Of a stretch of 64,000 nt of DNA, positions 54,466 through 63,045 are shown one piece after another. The DNA is from Bacteroides zhangwenhongii. Its GTDB lineage: Bacteria; Bacteroidota; Bacteroidia; Bacteroidales; Bacteroidaceae. Numbering within the stretch: the stretch's first letter is position 1; each line of letters starts with the position of its first letter. The stretch is taken from assembly GCF_009193325.2 (NCBI RefSeq), contig NZ_CP059856.1, positions 4,836,001-4,900,000 of the forward strand, read 5' to 3'. Made by a program: the position numbers and the translations under genes. Below the pieces are notes generated by a model that worked only from the letters and a program-made list of their open reading frames with translations, had not been told where the DNA came from and did no database searches.

Positions 54466-55420
54466 CCTCACTATTCAAGTCGTATCTATTATCGGGGGAA
54501 TCCTGACGGCTATTTTCTTTCTGGGATTTCTGGCACTTGCCAGAATCATTCAATCCGAGATTTCCAGTCTGATTATAGGAACTTTGTTAATCATTACTAC
54601 GTTAATAATCAGCCGCGTCGTTATCCGGCCTTTTCTGGATGCGATGAACATCACTTTATATATAGCAGGATGCGTATTGGCAGGCTTTGGCATGAGTGCT
54701 AATATTCATGCCCTCTTCTTTATACTTATAATAATCAGTATACTCACTTTCTTTTTATCGAGAGGATTCATTCTCCCCTTTCTTTCAGTCATTCTGTTTA
54801 ATATATCTTTATTTGGAGAAGTTGCCTATGTCTTTTCTTCATTTTATCCCCTGCAAATAGCAGTAATCCCTATCCTCGGAGCATTTCTATTTATCAATGC
54901 TTTCGAAAAGCTGTTTGAGGGTACAGAGACGAAAAATTACTTTTCCAAATACAGACCATTTCATGCCGGTTTATTTATATCCAGTATCGTCTCACTGGGA
55001 GGATTATCAATCAGCGACCTGGTATCGGAAACAAATAGCTGGCTCGTATCGGGCATATTGTCCGTTTATATATGGGTAGGACTTCTCATCATGATTCAAC
55101 AAATCATACAGGTCATGAAAGGGGATAATCCTGTGAATCAGGTTGGTATCTATATTCTTTGTATTATCATTTGTCTGCCTACCGTATTTGCTCCTTATTT
55201 ATCCGGTAGTTTGCTACTGATTTTAATATGTTTTCATTATGGTTATAGAGCAGAGTGTGCCGCTGCACTCCTTCTCTTTATCTATGCCGTTTCCAAATAC
55301 TATTATGATTTGAATTTGAGCCTGCTCACCAAATCCATTACGCTTTTCTTCATCGGAATTGCATGTATTACAGCCTGGTATTTCTTCACTCAAAAAAGAA
55401 CAAGACATGAAAAAATATAG
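54449..55420 (+). CDS. DUF4401 membrane protein
   Basis: A 323-residue protein with ten or so hydrophobic helices and short loops, no signal peptide besides the first helix. Assigned to DUF4401 from topology, size and its place between DUF2157 and GDYXXLXY genes. It overlaps both neighbours (17 nt upstream, 14 nt downstream), so the three proteins are almost certainly translated together. Polar residues inside helices are few; a transport role cannot be claimed. Confidence 0.75.
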   Translation: MAQKHNLTIQVVSIIGGILTAIFFLGFLALARIIQSEISSLIIGTLLIITTLIISRVVIRPFLDAMNITLYIAGCVLAGFGMSANIHALFFILIIISILTFFLSRGFILPFLSVILFNISLFGEVAYVFSSFYPLQIAVIPILGAFLFINAFEKLFEGTETKNYFSKYRPFHAGLFISSIVSLGGLSISDLVSETNSWLVSGILSVYIWVGLLIMIQQIIQVMKGDNPVNQVGIYILCIIICLPTVFAPYLSGSLLLILICFHYGYRAECAAALLLFIYAVSKYYYDLNLSLLTKSITLFFIGIACITAWYFFTQKRTRHEKI

Positions 55421-55904
55421 CCGAATATTGATTATCGTAAACCTGATACTGTTACTAGGGTATTTCAACTGGTCGGTTTATAAGAAAGAGCAAATCTTGA
55501 AAGACGGACGGTTGGTTTTGTTACAGTTAGTTCCTGTCGATCCCCGCTCTCTTATGCAAGGAGACTATATGAGACTTAACTACCAGGAAGCCTCATCAGC
55601 TCCGGTAGACGAACAAACTGCCACACGCGGTTATGCCGTACTTCGAACTGACAGTAATCAGGTAGGAGAAATAGTGCGACTGCAAAATACTTTAGAACCT
55701 GTAAATAGTGATGAACTGGTCATCAAATATAAAATAGTACATCACAGGCTCTTCCTCGGTGCCGAATCTTTCTTCTTCGAAGAAGGACAGGATACCCTTT
55801 ATCAAAAAGCCGTATATGGCGGACTGAAAGTGAATGATAAAGGACAAAACTTACTTGTAGGACTGTATGATAAAGACTTTCATCGTATTCAACCTGGCAA
55901 ATAA
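55407..55904 (+). CDS. GDYXXLXY-domain protein, membrane-anchored
   Basis: A 165-residue protein with one N-terminal membrane helix (ILIIVNLILLLGYFNW) and a periplasmic domain that carries the family's name motif as GDYMRLNY (about 54-61), preceded by VPVDPRSLMQ. The C-terminal part has FFFEEGQD and VYGGLKVNDKG, typical of this family. ATG at 55407 is used; a TTG further upstream is in frame. The motif resembles one of the signal-peptidase-like beta folds, but no catalytic pair is evident. Last gene of its operon. Confidence 0.85.
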   Translation: MKKYSRILIIVNLILLLGYFNWSVYKKEQILKDGRLVLLQLVPVDPRSLMQGDYMRLNYQEASSAPVDEQTATRGYAVLRTDSNQVGEIVRLQNTLEPVNSDELVIKYKIVHHRLFLGAESFFFEEGQDTLYQKAVYGGLKVNDKGQNLLVGLYDKDFHRIQPGK

Positions 55905-55914
55905 AAAACGAAAG

Positions 55915-55946
55915 AGGTTGTATCAAAACGCCGACACAACCTTTTA
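55915..55946 (+). terminator. Terminator after the GDYXXLXY gene
   Basis: AGGTTGT (55915-55921) pairs with ACAACCT (55935-55941) and is followed by TTT. It lies 10 nt after the stop and before the convergent gene at 55972. Confidence 0.65.
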
Positions 55947-55971
55947 CATTTATGCTTTCAAGCATTTATTT

Positions 55972-56499
55972 TCAGATAATATACTTTTCATAGAAATATG
56001 CAATATCCATCACTTCAATATCAGATTTATTATTCATCAATCGCCTTATTCTATTTCTACATTGTTCTACCTTCTTGGTTTGAAACAATAAAATGACCTT
56101 CTCATGAATAGGCAAATGAGTATAAAACAAAGGCTTTGTATAAACTAACTTAGCTTTTATATCTTGAATGAAGGATGAATTAAGTTCATTTGTTTCTACC
56201 CTAAATTTAGCATCAACCAGAAGCATCTTTTTATTGCTGAGTAACGCAACAAAATCCATCGTACTATTCAGACAACGATGTTGTCTTCTCGCTTGTGCTA
56301 TCTCCCATCGGTCAACGTCAACCACTAAAATTGTTCTTTTACACTCTGGGATTTTTTTAGGAGCTCCTTCCCGAATAAGCAATTCATCCAAACTAACATA
56401 AAATGCAGAATACAGCTTTACAAATTCTTCAGAAAAACAATAAGAGTCTATCGAAAGGCACTTACATTGCAACTTATTCGCAGGCTCCATACTCATCAA
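55972..56499 (-). CDS. PD-(D/E)XK nuclease-like protein partnered with an ATPase
   Basis: A 175-residue soluble protein I cannot assign to a named family. Its middle has the hallmark spacing of PD-(D/E)XK nucleases: Asp82 at the start of one strand (MDFVALL), a turn (SNKK), then a strand ending in Asp96-Ala-Lys98 (MLLVDAKFR). An N-terminal helical part, a Q-K rich segment and the strand KVILLFQTKK follow. No signal peptide. The start overlaps the 3' end of the ATPase gene by 26 nt, so the two are coupled. The pairing of an OLD-like ATPase with a small nuclease-like protein suggests a phage-defence or toxin-like module, as inference. Start could also be Met4 (56490). Confidence 0.6.
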   Translation of the reverse strand: MMSMEPANKLQCKCLSIDSYCFSEEFVKLYSAFYVSLDELLIREGAPKKIPECKRTILVVDVDRWEIAQARRQHRCLNSTMDFVALLSNKKMLLVDAKFRVETNELNSSFIQDIKAKLVYTKPLFYTHLPIHEKVILLFQTKKVEQCRNRIRRLMNNKSDIEVMDIAYFYEKYII

Positions 56500-57757
56500 T
56501 TTTATCTAAGGATTTATTAAATGATTTAAAAATAGGATCTATGTCAAGACCTAAATCACGATATGTATATTCATAAGGAGTGTCTTCCGAATCCTCGGCT
56601 AAATAAAAGTTTAATTTGTCTTGCACTTCCTCTTTCGCGGCAATATATCGAATAGCACTTATCATATCTGTACTATGACTGGCTACAAAAAACTTTACTC
56701 CAATCTCTTTATGGAGCAAGACAATCATCCGTGCATATTCCACGATCCATTGAGGGTGTAAATGAGCTTCCGGCTCATCAATAATAAGTAGTGTGTCTTT
56801 TTGAAGAAAACCATTCTTCAACAGCAGTTGTAAAATAGAAAATGATTTTATTCCTGTGGCACAATCTTTCAAATCGAATATTTTTCCATCGTCTCTTTTA
56901 TAAGACAATTTTGGGTTACGAATATCGTCTTTTTCTATAAGAGGCTCCCCTTTCATTATTTGAGTAAGATTCTTATATAAAGGAACTTTTTCGCCTATTT
57001 GAGAATGATCATTCAATAAAGTTGATAACTTCATCCAATAATCTTTACCACCAGTCAATTGACTCCCTACTATCATCGGAGTATCAATATAGGCAACTCT
57101 TTTTATATAATGAAGTAAAGGAACCGACTTCGTCTCTCCACCTGCAAAAGAAACCCCATATTCTCGAATCACCCATTTTTGAGGATACACACCTTTCAAA
57201 TAAAAATCCAGATAATCGTGTAGTAAGAAATATCGTCGCTTTTCTTTATCTCTCGATGCGCCATCAAACAATGCTTCTATTTCTTTATAAAATAGACCTA
57301 ACAATTCATCCAAATCATCTAGCGAATCGTCAAACATATTCTTGATAATTCGCACAATGCGTTTACAAGAATTTATTATATCCTCATCTTTCTGATTGTA
57401 TACAAAATCTTTGTAAGATAGAAAACGAGTAAACAATTCCTCTACATATTGCAAATACTTCATTTTATCTGCGACAGAAACAGGACGTAAAATAATTGAA
57501 TTGACAGATGTGAGACCGTTTACTTCCCTCTCTATTTGCCTTAAAACTTCAACATAACGAAGCAATTCATCATTTAAAGCAGAATCTATTATTTCATTAA
57601 AATGATTCGCATAATAAAATGAATAATACAACAGTTGTGACAAACTACTCTTTCCACAACCATTAATACCGGATACAACCGTTATTCCATTCAAAGCGAT
57701 ATCCGCCTTCTTTACAGCCTTAAAATTCTCAACCGACAGTTCTACTATTTTATCCAT
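56474..57757 (-). CDS. AAA/ABC-type ATPase of the OLD-like (AAA_21) group
   Basis: A 427-residue soluble ATPase. ATG at 57757 (MDKIVELSVENFKAVKKAD) matches the usual N-terminus of SMC/RecF-like ATPases; the longer frame to 57790 adds a hydrophobic stub. Walker A is GINGCGKS (30-37), an ABC-signature-like CATGIKSFS lies at 299-307, Walker B is LLIIDEPEAHLHP (323-335) and the H-loop FFVASHSTD has His361. Between Walker A and signature is a long helical insertion (about 50-190). There is no TOPRIM domain, unlike true OLD/GajA proteins. Encoded with a small nuclease-like protein. Base composition looks more AT-rich than the flanking housekeeping genes, which fits horizontal gain. Confidence 0.82.
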   Translation of the reverse strand: MDKIVELSVENFKAVKKADIALNGITVVSGINGCGKSSLSQLLYYSFYYANHFNEIIDSALNDELLRYVEVLRQIEREVNGLTSVNSIILRPVSVADKMKYLQYVEELFTRFLSYKDFVYNQKDEDIINSCKRIVRIIKNMFDDSLDDLDELLGLFYKEIEALFDGASRDKEKRRYFLLHDYLDFYLKGVYPQKWVIREYGVSFAGGETKSVPLLHYIKRVAYIDTPMIVGSQLTGGKDYWMKLSTLLNDHSQIGEKVPLYKNLTQIMKGEPLIEKDDIRNPKLSYKRDDGKIFDLKDCATGIKSFSILQLLLKNGFLQKDTLLIIDEPEAHLHPQWIVEYARMIVLLHKEIGVKFFVASHSTDMISAIRYIAAKEEVQDKLNFYLAEDSEDTPYEYTYRDLGLDIDPIFKSFNKSLDKIDEYGACE

Positions 57758-57844
57758 ACAGATATATTCTATAATATAGATGATATGCAAAGATAAGAAA
57801 CAAAAAGAGATTCTTTTAAGTTTCAGAACAGTTTATAACAAAAA

Positions 57845-57872
57845 AGTCGCTTTCGGTAAACCGAAAGCGACT
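57845..57872 (-). terminator. Terminator of the groESL operon
   Basis: AGTCGCTTTCGGT (57845-57857) and ACCGAAAGCGACT (57860-57872) form a perfect 13-bp stem with a 2-nt centre. On the - strand the stem runs into TTTTTTG. It lies 28 nt after the groEL stop. Confidence 0.95.
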
Positions 57873-57899
57873 TCTATATTCATTCTGCGAAAGCCGGAA

Positions 57900-59552
<1,653 letters not shown>

Positions 59553-59580
59553 TTAAAATTTTACTATCTACTATTATTAA

Positions 59581-59853
59581 TTAACCCAAAACAGCGAGAA
59601 CGTCGCTCTGACGCATAATTAGATATTTAGTACCTTCAACGTCAAGTTCTGTTCCGGCATATTTACCATAAAGAACTGTATCGCCTACTTTCAATACCAT
59701 TTCTTCGTCTTTCGTACCGTGACCTACTGCCACAACTTCACCCTTCAAAGGTTTTTCTTTTGCTGTATCAGGAATAATGATACCACCAATTGTTTTTTCT
59801 TCTGCAGGTGCAGGGAGGATAAGCACTCTGTCTGCTAATGGTTTAATGTTCAT
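59581..59853 (-). CDS. groES: Co-chaperonin GroES (Hsp10)
   Basis: A 90-residue GroES of normal size. It starts [20 protein letters not shown]; the mobile loop that binds GroEL is [18 protein letters not shown] (about 18-35), and the C-terminal strand includes [20 protein letters not shown]. First gene of the operon with groEL. A sigma54-like element at 59931-59946 and an 8-bp inverted repeat at 59963-59986 lie upstream. No CIRCE-type repeat (TTAGCACTC-N9-GAGTGCTAA) was seen. Confidence 0.98.
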   Translation of the reverse strand: MNIKPLADRVLILPAPAEEKTIGGIIIPDTAKEKPLKGEVVAVGHGTKDEEMVLKVGDTVLYGKYAGTELDVEGTKYLIMRQSDVLAVLG

Positions 59854-59930
59854 AGTTACTTTTATATTTTAGTTATACATTTAATGTTTAGATGTTACCC
59901 GTCATTTTTAGGCGGAACGCTAAAAACATT

Positions 59931-59986
59931 GCGAAAAGTGTGCCAAAGCAGTTTAGTGATTCTTTGTCAGAAATTGAACTGACAAA
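59931..59986 (-). promoter_or_regulatory. Sigma54-like element and upstream inverted repeat before groES
   Basis: On the - strand TTGGCACACTTTTCGC (59931-59946) has GG and GC 10 nt apart and the consensus TGGCAC at -24; the -12 half is TCGC instead of TTGC. Start would be near 59920, about 67 nt before the groES ATG. Upstream of it, TTTGTCAG (59963-59970) and CTGACAAA (59979-59986) form a perfect 8-8-8 inverted repeat, a plausible activator site. Function is inferred from position. Confidence 0.5.
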
Positions 59987-60022
59987 ATGGCTGTCCGCCT
60001 ACCTCGTTATGGCAAAAACAAA

Positions 60023-60058
60023 TGATTCCCGTGCGAAAGTTTTCGCACAGGAATCATA
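60023..60058 (-). terminator. Strong hairpin terminator in a gene-free region
   Basis: ATGATTCC plus GTGCGAAA (60023-60039) pairs with TTTCGCAC plus GGAATCAT (60042-60058), 16 of 17 pairs, with a 2-nt loop. On the - strand it is followed by TTGTTTTTG. No gene ends close by on that strand: the nearest stop is at 60650, about 590 bp away. So it may end a non-coding RNA or a long 3' UTR. Confidence 0.7.
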
Positions 60059-60095
60059 TTATACCTTATTATAACATGAGTTTGATATATTAATA

Positions 60096-60576
60096 GCCTT
60101 CACCTTTTCACTGTAACTCCTTATTCATCGGTGTTAGCGGGTGAAGGGCGACATCTTCACCCGCACTTACACCTCAGGTCCATTAATAACAAGCTTGCTT
60201 TCCATAGGCACTAAACTTCTTTTCTATTATAGATAAACCTCCCTTCTTCCGAATATAAAATTCTTTTGCACCAGTCGCAATCTATAAACGCAAGTTGCGT
60301 TTGTAAAAACAAAGCTTGCGTTTATAAAAACAAAGGCTTCGTTTTTATAATCAAAGCCTTCGTTTATAGTTTATCCATAACCCAAAAGAAGTTCAGTGCC
60401 TATAAAAAGGGAGTTCGGATCTTATAGGAATGAGGTTTATCTACAATATACGCCCGCCATCAGACCAATTGTCGGTATGCATAGAAAGCCTTAAAAAAAG
60501 AGAAAAGAGGGTGAAAGATATGCCCTTCACCAGCTAACGCCCATGAATAAGGCGTTATAGCGAAAAGGTGAAGGGC
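60096..60576. repeat. Complex structured repeat: inverted 67-bp copies with an inner palindrome array
   Basis: A 67-bp copy at 60096-60162 (+) and a second at 60509-60576 (-) share most bases, including GCC(C)TTCACCTTTTC, CCTTATTCAT and GGTGAAGGGC. Each copy folds on itself (CTTCACC pairs with GGTGAAG). Between them, blocks such as AGGCACTAAACTTCTTTT on one strand recur as AGGCACTGAACTTCTTTT on the other, and GATAAACCTC also recurs inverted. In the centre (60283-60366) are four short palindromic units of about 21 bp such as AAACGCAAGTTGCGTTT. No coding sequence, direct-repeat CRISPR unit or transposase is present. It could be a non-autonomous mobile element or the gene for a structured RNA. 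Confidence 0.7.
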
Positions 60577-60649
60577 ATACCACATTTGTACGACACACGG
60601 ACATCATACAACTTAATTCCGGTAAATCAGACAGATAGAAAGTCTTTTC

Positions 60650-61357
60650 TTACTTTTCTTCGGCCTCAGTCAAGCCATACTTCGCTCTTGTGATTTTCCG
60701 TACAAGTTCCCTTTGAACACTTTCCAATGCGTTCACTTCTTTATCCAACAGTTCCAAAGCTGAACCTTTCTGTAACAGATAAGAACGGTCTGAGTATTTT
60801 ATCATGGAAGTGGGCACTGCCTTATTATCCTTTTTATATTGTTCAATCATATATCGCAAAGCTTCCGATCTATATTTACAAACGGTCTTCCGTTCCGCAT
60901 AATATAATTCTTTGTAAGCATTGTCTTCACTTCTCAACTTCTTCCAAAAAGCAGAAAAAGCTGCCGACAACGCCTCTTTCTCTTCCTTAGATACAACCTC
61001 CGTTTGTCTCTTTTTAAGTTCCCTATATTCCTTATATGTATTTAAGAACTTATCCAGCGCATCTTTACAGACTTTATGTTCAAACCGGTAATTTTCCAAT
61101 GAAGCAGGACGGTTATACTCAACAATCTCCTGCAGGTAAGGCACATCATTCCAACTGATATACTTATTATTCGCTTCACAATAGTCTGCGTAAGCACTCA
61201 CAAGTTGCCAACTATACTCTTTTGTTTTCTGATTCAGTTCTTCATTGATGGCCGACAAACTTTTCTCCATTTCCTGTAAATCCTGCGCTAATGCGGTCTG
61301 CATACTCCCCCATCCCGAAATGAATAGACAAAGGACGCCTAATAATGTTGTTTTCAT
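60650..61357 (-). CDS. Secreted helical protein, function unknown
   Basis: A 235-residue protein with a signal peptide (MKTTLLGVLCLFISG to TALAQ). The mature part is almost wholly helical and charged, with coiled-coil stretches (LQEMEKSLSAINEELNQKTK; LELLDKEVNALESVQREL). No cysteine cluster, lipobox or enzymatic motif is seen, and I do not recognise the family. It is likely periplasmic. It stands alone between the repeat region and the divergent hydrogenase gene, with no clear promoter box. Confidence 0.72.
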   Translation of the reverse strand: MKTTLLGVLCLFISGWGSMQTALAQDLQEMEKSLSAINEELNQKTKEYSWQLVSAYADYCEANNKYISWNDVPYLQEIVEYNRPASLENYRFEHKVCKDALDKFLNTYKEYRELKKRQTEVVSKEEKEALSAAFSAFWKKLRSEDNAYKELYYAERKTVCKYRSEALRYMIEQYKKDNKAVPTSMIKYSDRSYLLQKGSALELLDKEVNALESVQRELVRKITRAKYGLTEAEEK

Positions 61358-61529
61358 AATAATAAATTAAAATTAAGTAAGTAAATGCACAGTTTGCCAT
61401 GCTTTATTATCTTCTTCCATGAGGTTTCATTTTTTCATAATACAAATATAGGAATTTCCAGCGAACCACCTCACTTCGCCTGTTTATTTTCTTTTATTGC
61501 AAAAAACTTAAATATTGAAATAGTGTTCG

Positions 61530-61537
61530 TATCTTTG
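61530..61537 (+). promoter_or_regulatory. -7 box of the [FeFe] hydrogenase operon
   Basis: TATCTTTG is a full match to the Bacteroides -7 consensus, 38 bp before the hydrogenase ATG. No TTTG is found at the expected -33 position. Confidence 0.65.
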
Positions 61538-61575
61538 CACCGGCTAACTAATAATCTCTTTATTTTTATTACAAT

Positions 61576-63045
61576 ATGGCATTTACGAATAATATTATGA
61601 TTGTCCGGCACAAATTGCTGGCAGACCTTGTAAGACTCTGGAAAAACGACCAGTTAATAGAAAAGATAGACCGGCTCCCCGTAGAACTGAGTCCCCGAAG
61701 ATCGAAGCCGATGGGACGTTGCTGCATACATAAAGAACGGGCGGTATGGAGATATAAGACTTTTCCTTTGATGGGATTGGATATGACGGATGAACATGAT
61801 GAAGTCGCTCCCCTTTCTGATTATGCGCGTATGGCATTGAGCCGCCCCGAGCCGAATAAGGAAAATATCATGTGTGTGATTGACGAAGCATGTTCTTCCT
61901 GTGTCCAAATCAACTATGAGATTACCAATCTTTGTCGCGGATGCGTAGCCCGCAGTTGCTATATGAACTGCCCCAAAGACGCTATACGCTTCAAAAAGAA
62001 CGGTCAGGCGATGATTGACCATGACACTTGCGTCAGTTGCGGTATTTGCCATAAGAGTTGTCCTTATCATGCCATTGTGTATATCCCCGTGCCATGTGAA
62101 GAGTCTTGTCCGGTAAAAGCGATCAGCAAAGACGAACATGGCATAGAGCATATCGACGAAAGTAAATGTATCTATTGCGGTAAATGTCTGAACGCTTGTC
62201 CGTTCGGTGCAATCTTTGAGATTTCACAGACATTCGATGTCCTGCAGCATATCCGTAAAGGAGAAAAGTTGGTTGCCATCGTTGCACCGTCCATTCTCGG
62301 GCAGTTCAACACAACCATAGAAAAGGTATACGGGGCATTTAAGGAAATAGGGTTCGCCGATGTCATTGAGGTTGCTGAAGGTGCCATGCAGACTACCAGC
62401 AACGAAGCTCACGAGTTATTGGAGAAGTTGGAAGAGGGACAGAAATTCATGACCACTTCTTGTTGCCCTTCCTACATAGAGTTAGTCGAAAAACATATTC
62501 CGGGAATGAAACCATACGTATCTTCCACCGGTTCACCCATGTATTATGCCGCACGGATCGCCAAAGAAAAACACCCGGACGCAAAAATCGTATTCGTCGG
62601 CCCCTGTATAGCCAAGCGTAAAGAAGTCCGACGCGACGAAGCGGTAGACTACATTCTGACATTTGAGGAAATAGGTTCTATTCTTGATGGATTCGATATC
62701 CAACTGGAACAAATGCAAGAATTTTCCATTCTGCACACTTCCGTCCGCGAAGCACACGGGTTTGCCCAAGCAGGCGGCGTGATGGGGGCTGTCAAGGCTT
62801 ACTTGAAAGAAGAAGCGGAGAAAATCAACGCAATACAGGTATCGGACATCAATAAGAAGAATATCGCTCTGTTACGCGCTTGCGCCAAGACGGGAAAAGC
62901 TGCCGGACAATTCATCGAAGTGATGGCTTGCGAAGGCGGATGTATCACCGGTCCAAGTACGCATAACGATATTGTTTCAGGACGTCGCCAACTGGTACAA
63001 GAGCTTCTCAAACGCAAAGAGAGCTATGAAACAATGGATCGATAG
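61576..63045 (+). CDS. Monomeric [FeFe] hydrogenase (group B-like)
   Basis: A 489-residue iron-sulfur enzyme. The N-terminal third has a Cys-rich region (CRGCVARSCYMNCP, 120-133) and ferredoxin-like clusters (CVSCGICHKSCP at 152-162; CIYCGKCLNACP at 198-209). The H-cluster domain shows L1 TTSCCPS (Cys296, Cys297), L2 FVGPCIAKRKE (Cys344) and L3 VMACEGGC (Cys452, Cys456), so all ligands are present. L3 continues ITGPS instead of the GGGQP seen in group A enzymes, which fits the monomeric group B type. It would exchange electrons between ferredoxin and protons in the cytoplasm and let pyruvate oxidation vent H2. The maturase gene hydE overlaps its 3' end by 20 nt. Confidence 0.9.
   Translation: MAFTNNIMIVRHKLLADLVRLWKNDQLIEKIDRLPVELSPRRSKPMGRCCIHKERAVWRYKTFPLMGLDMTDEHDEVAPLSDYARMALSRPEPNKENIMCVIDEACSSCVQINYEITNLCRGCVARSCYMNCPKDAIRFKKNGQAMIDHDTCVSCGICHKSCPYHAIVYIPVPCEESCPVKAISKDEHGIEHIDESKCIYCGKCLNACPFGAIFEISQTFDVLQHIRKGEKLVAIVAPSILGQFNTTIEKVYGAFKEIGFADVIEVAEGAMQTTSNEAHELLEKLEEGQKFMTTSCCPSYIELVEKHIPGMKPYVSSTGSPMYYAARIAKEKHPDAKIVFVGPCIAKRKEVRRDEAVDYILTFEEIGSILDGFDIQLEQMQEFSILHTSVREAHGFAQAGGVMGAVKAYLKEEAEKINAIQVSDINKKNIALLRACAKTGKAAGQFIEVMACEGGCITGPSTHNDIVSGRRQLVQELLKRKESYETMDR

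Noticed and set aside
56474..57757. Calling the ATPase a Gabija GajA or OLD nuclease
   Set aside because: It has no C-terminal TOPRIM domain and ends about 65 residues after the H-loop, and there is no helicase gene beside it.
60283..60366. CRISPR-like short repeat array
   Set aside because: Units are palindromes placed end to end without unique spacers of constant length, and no cas gene is nearby.
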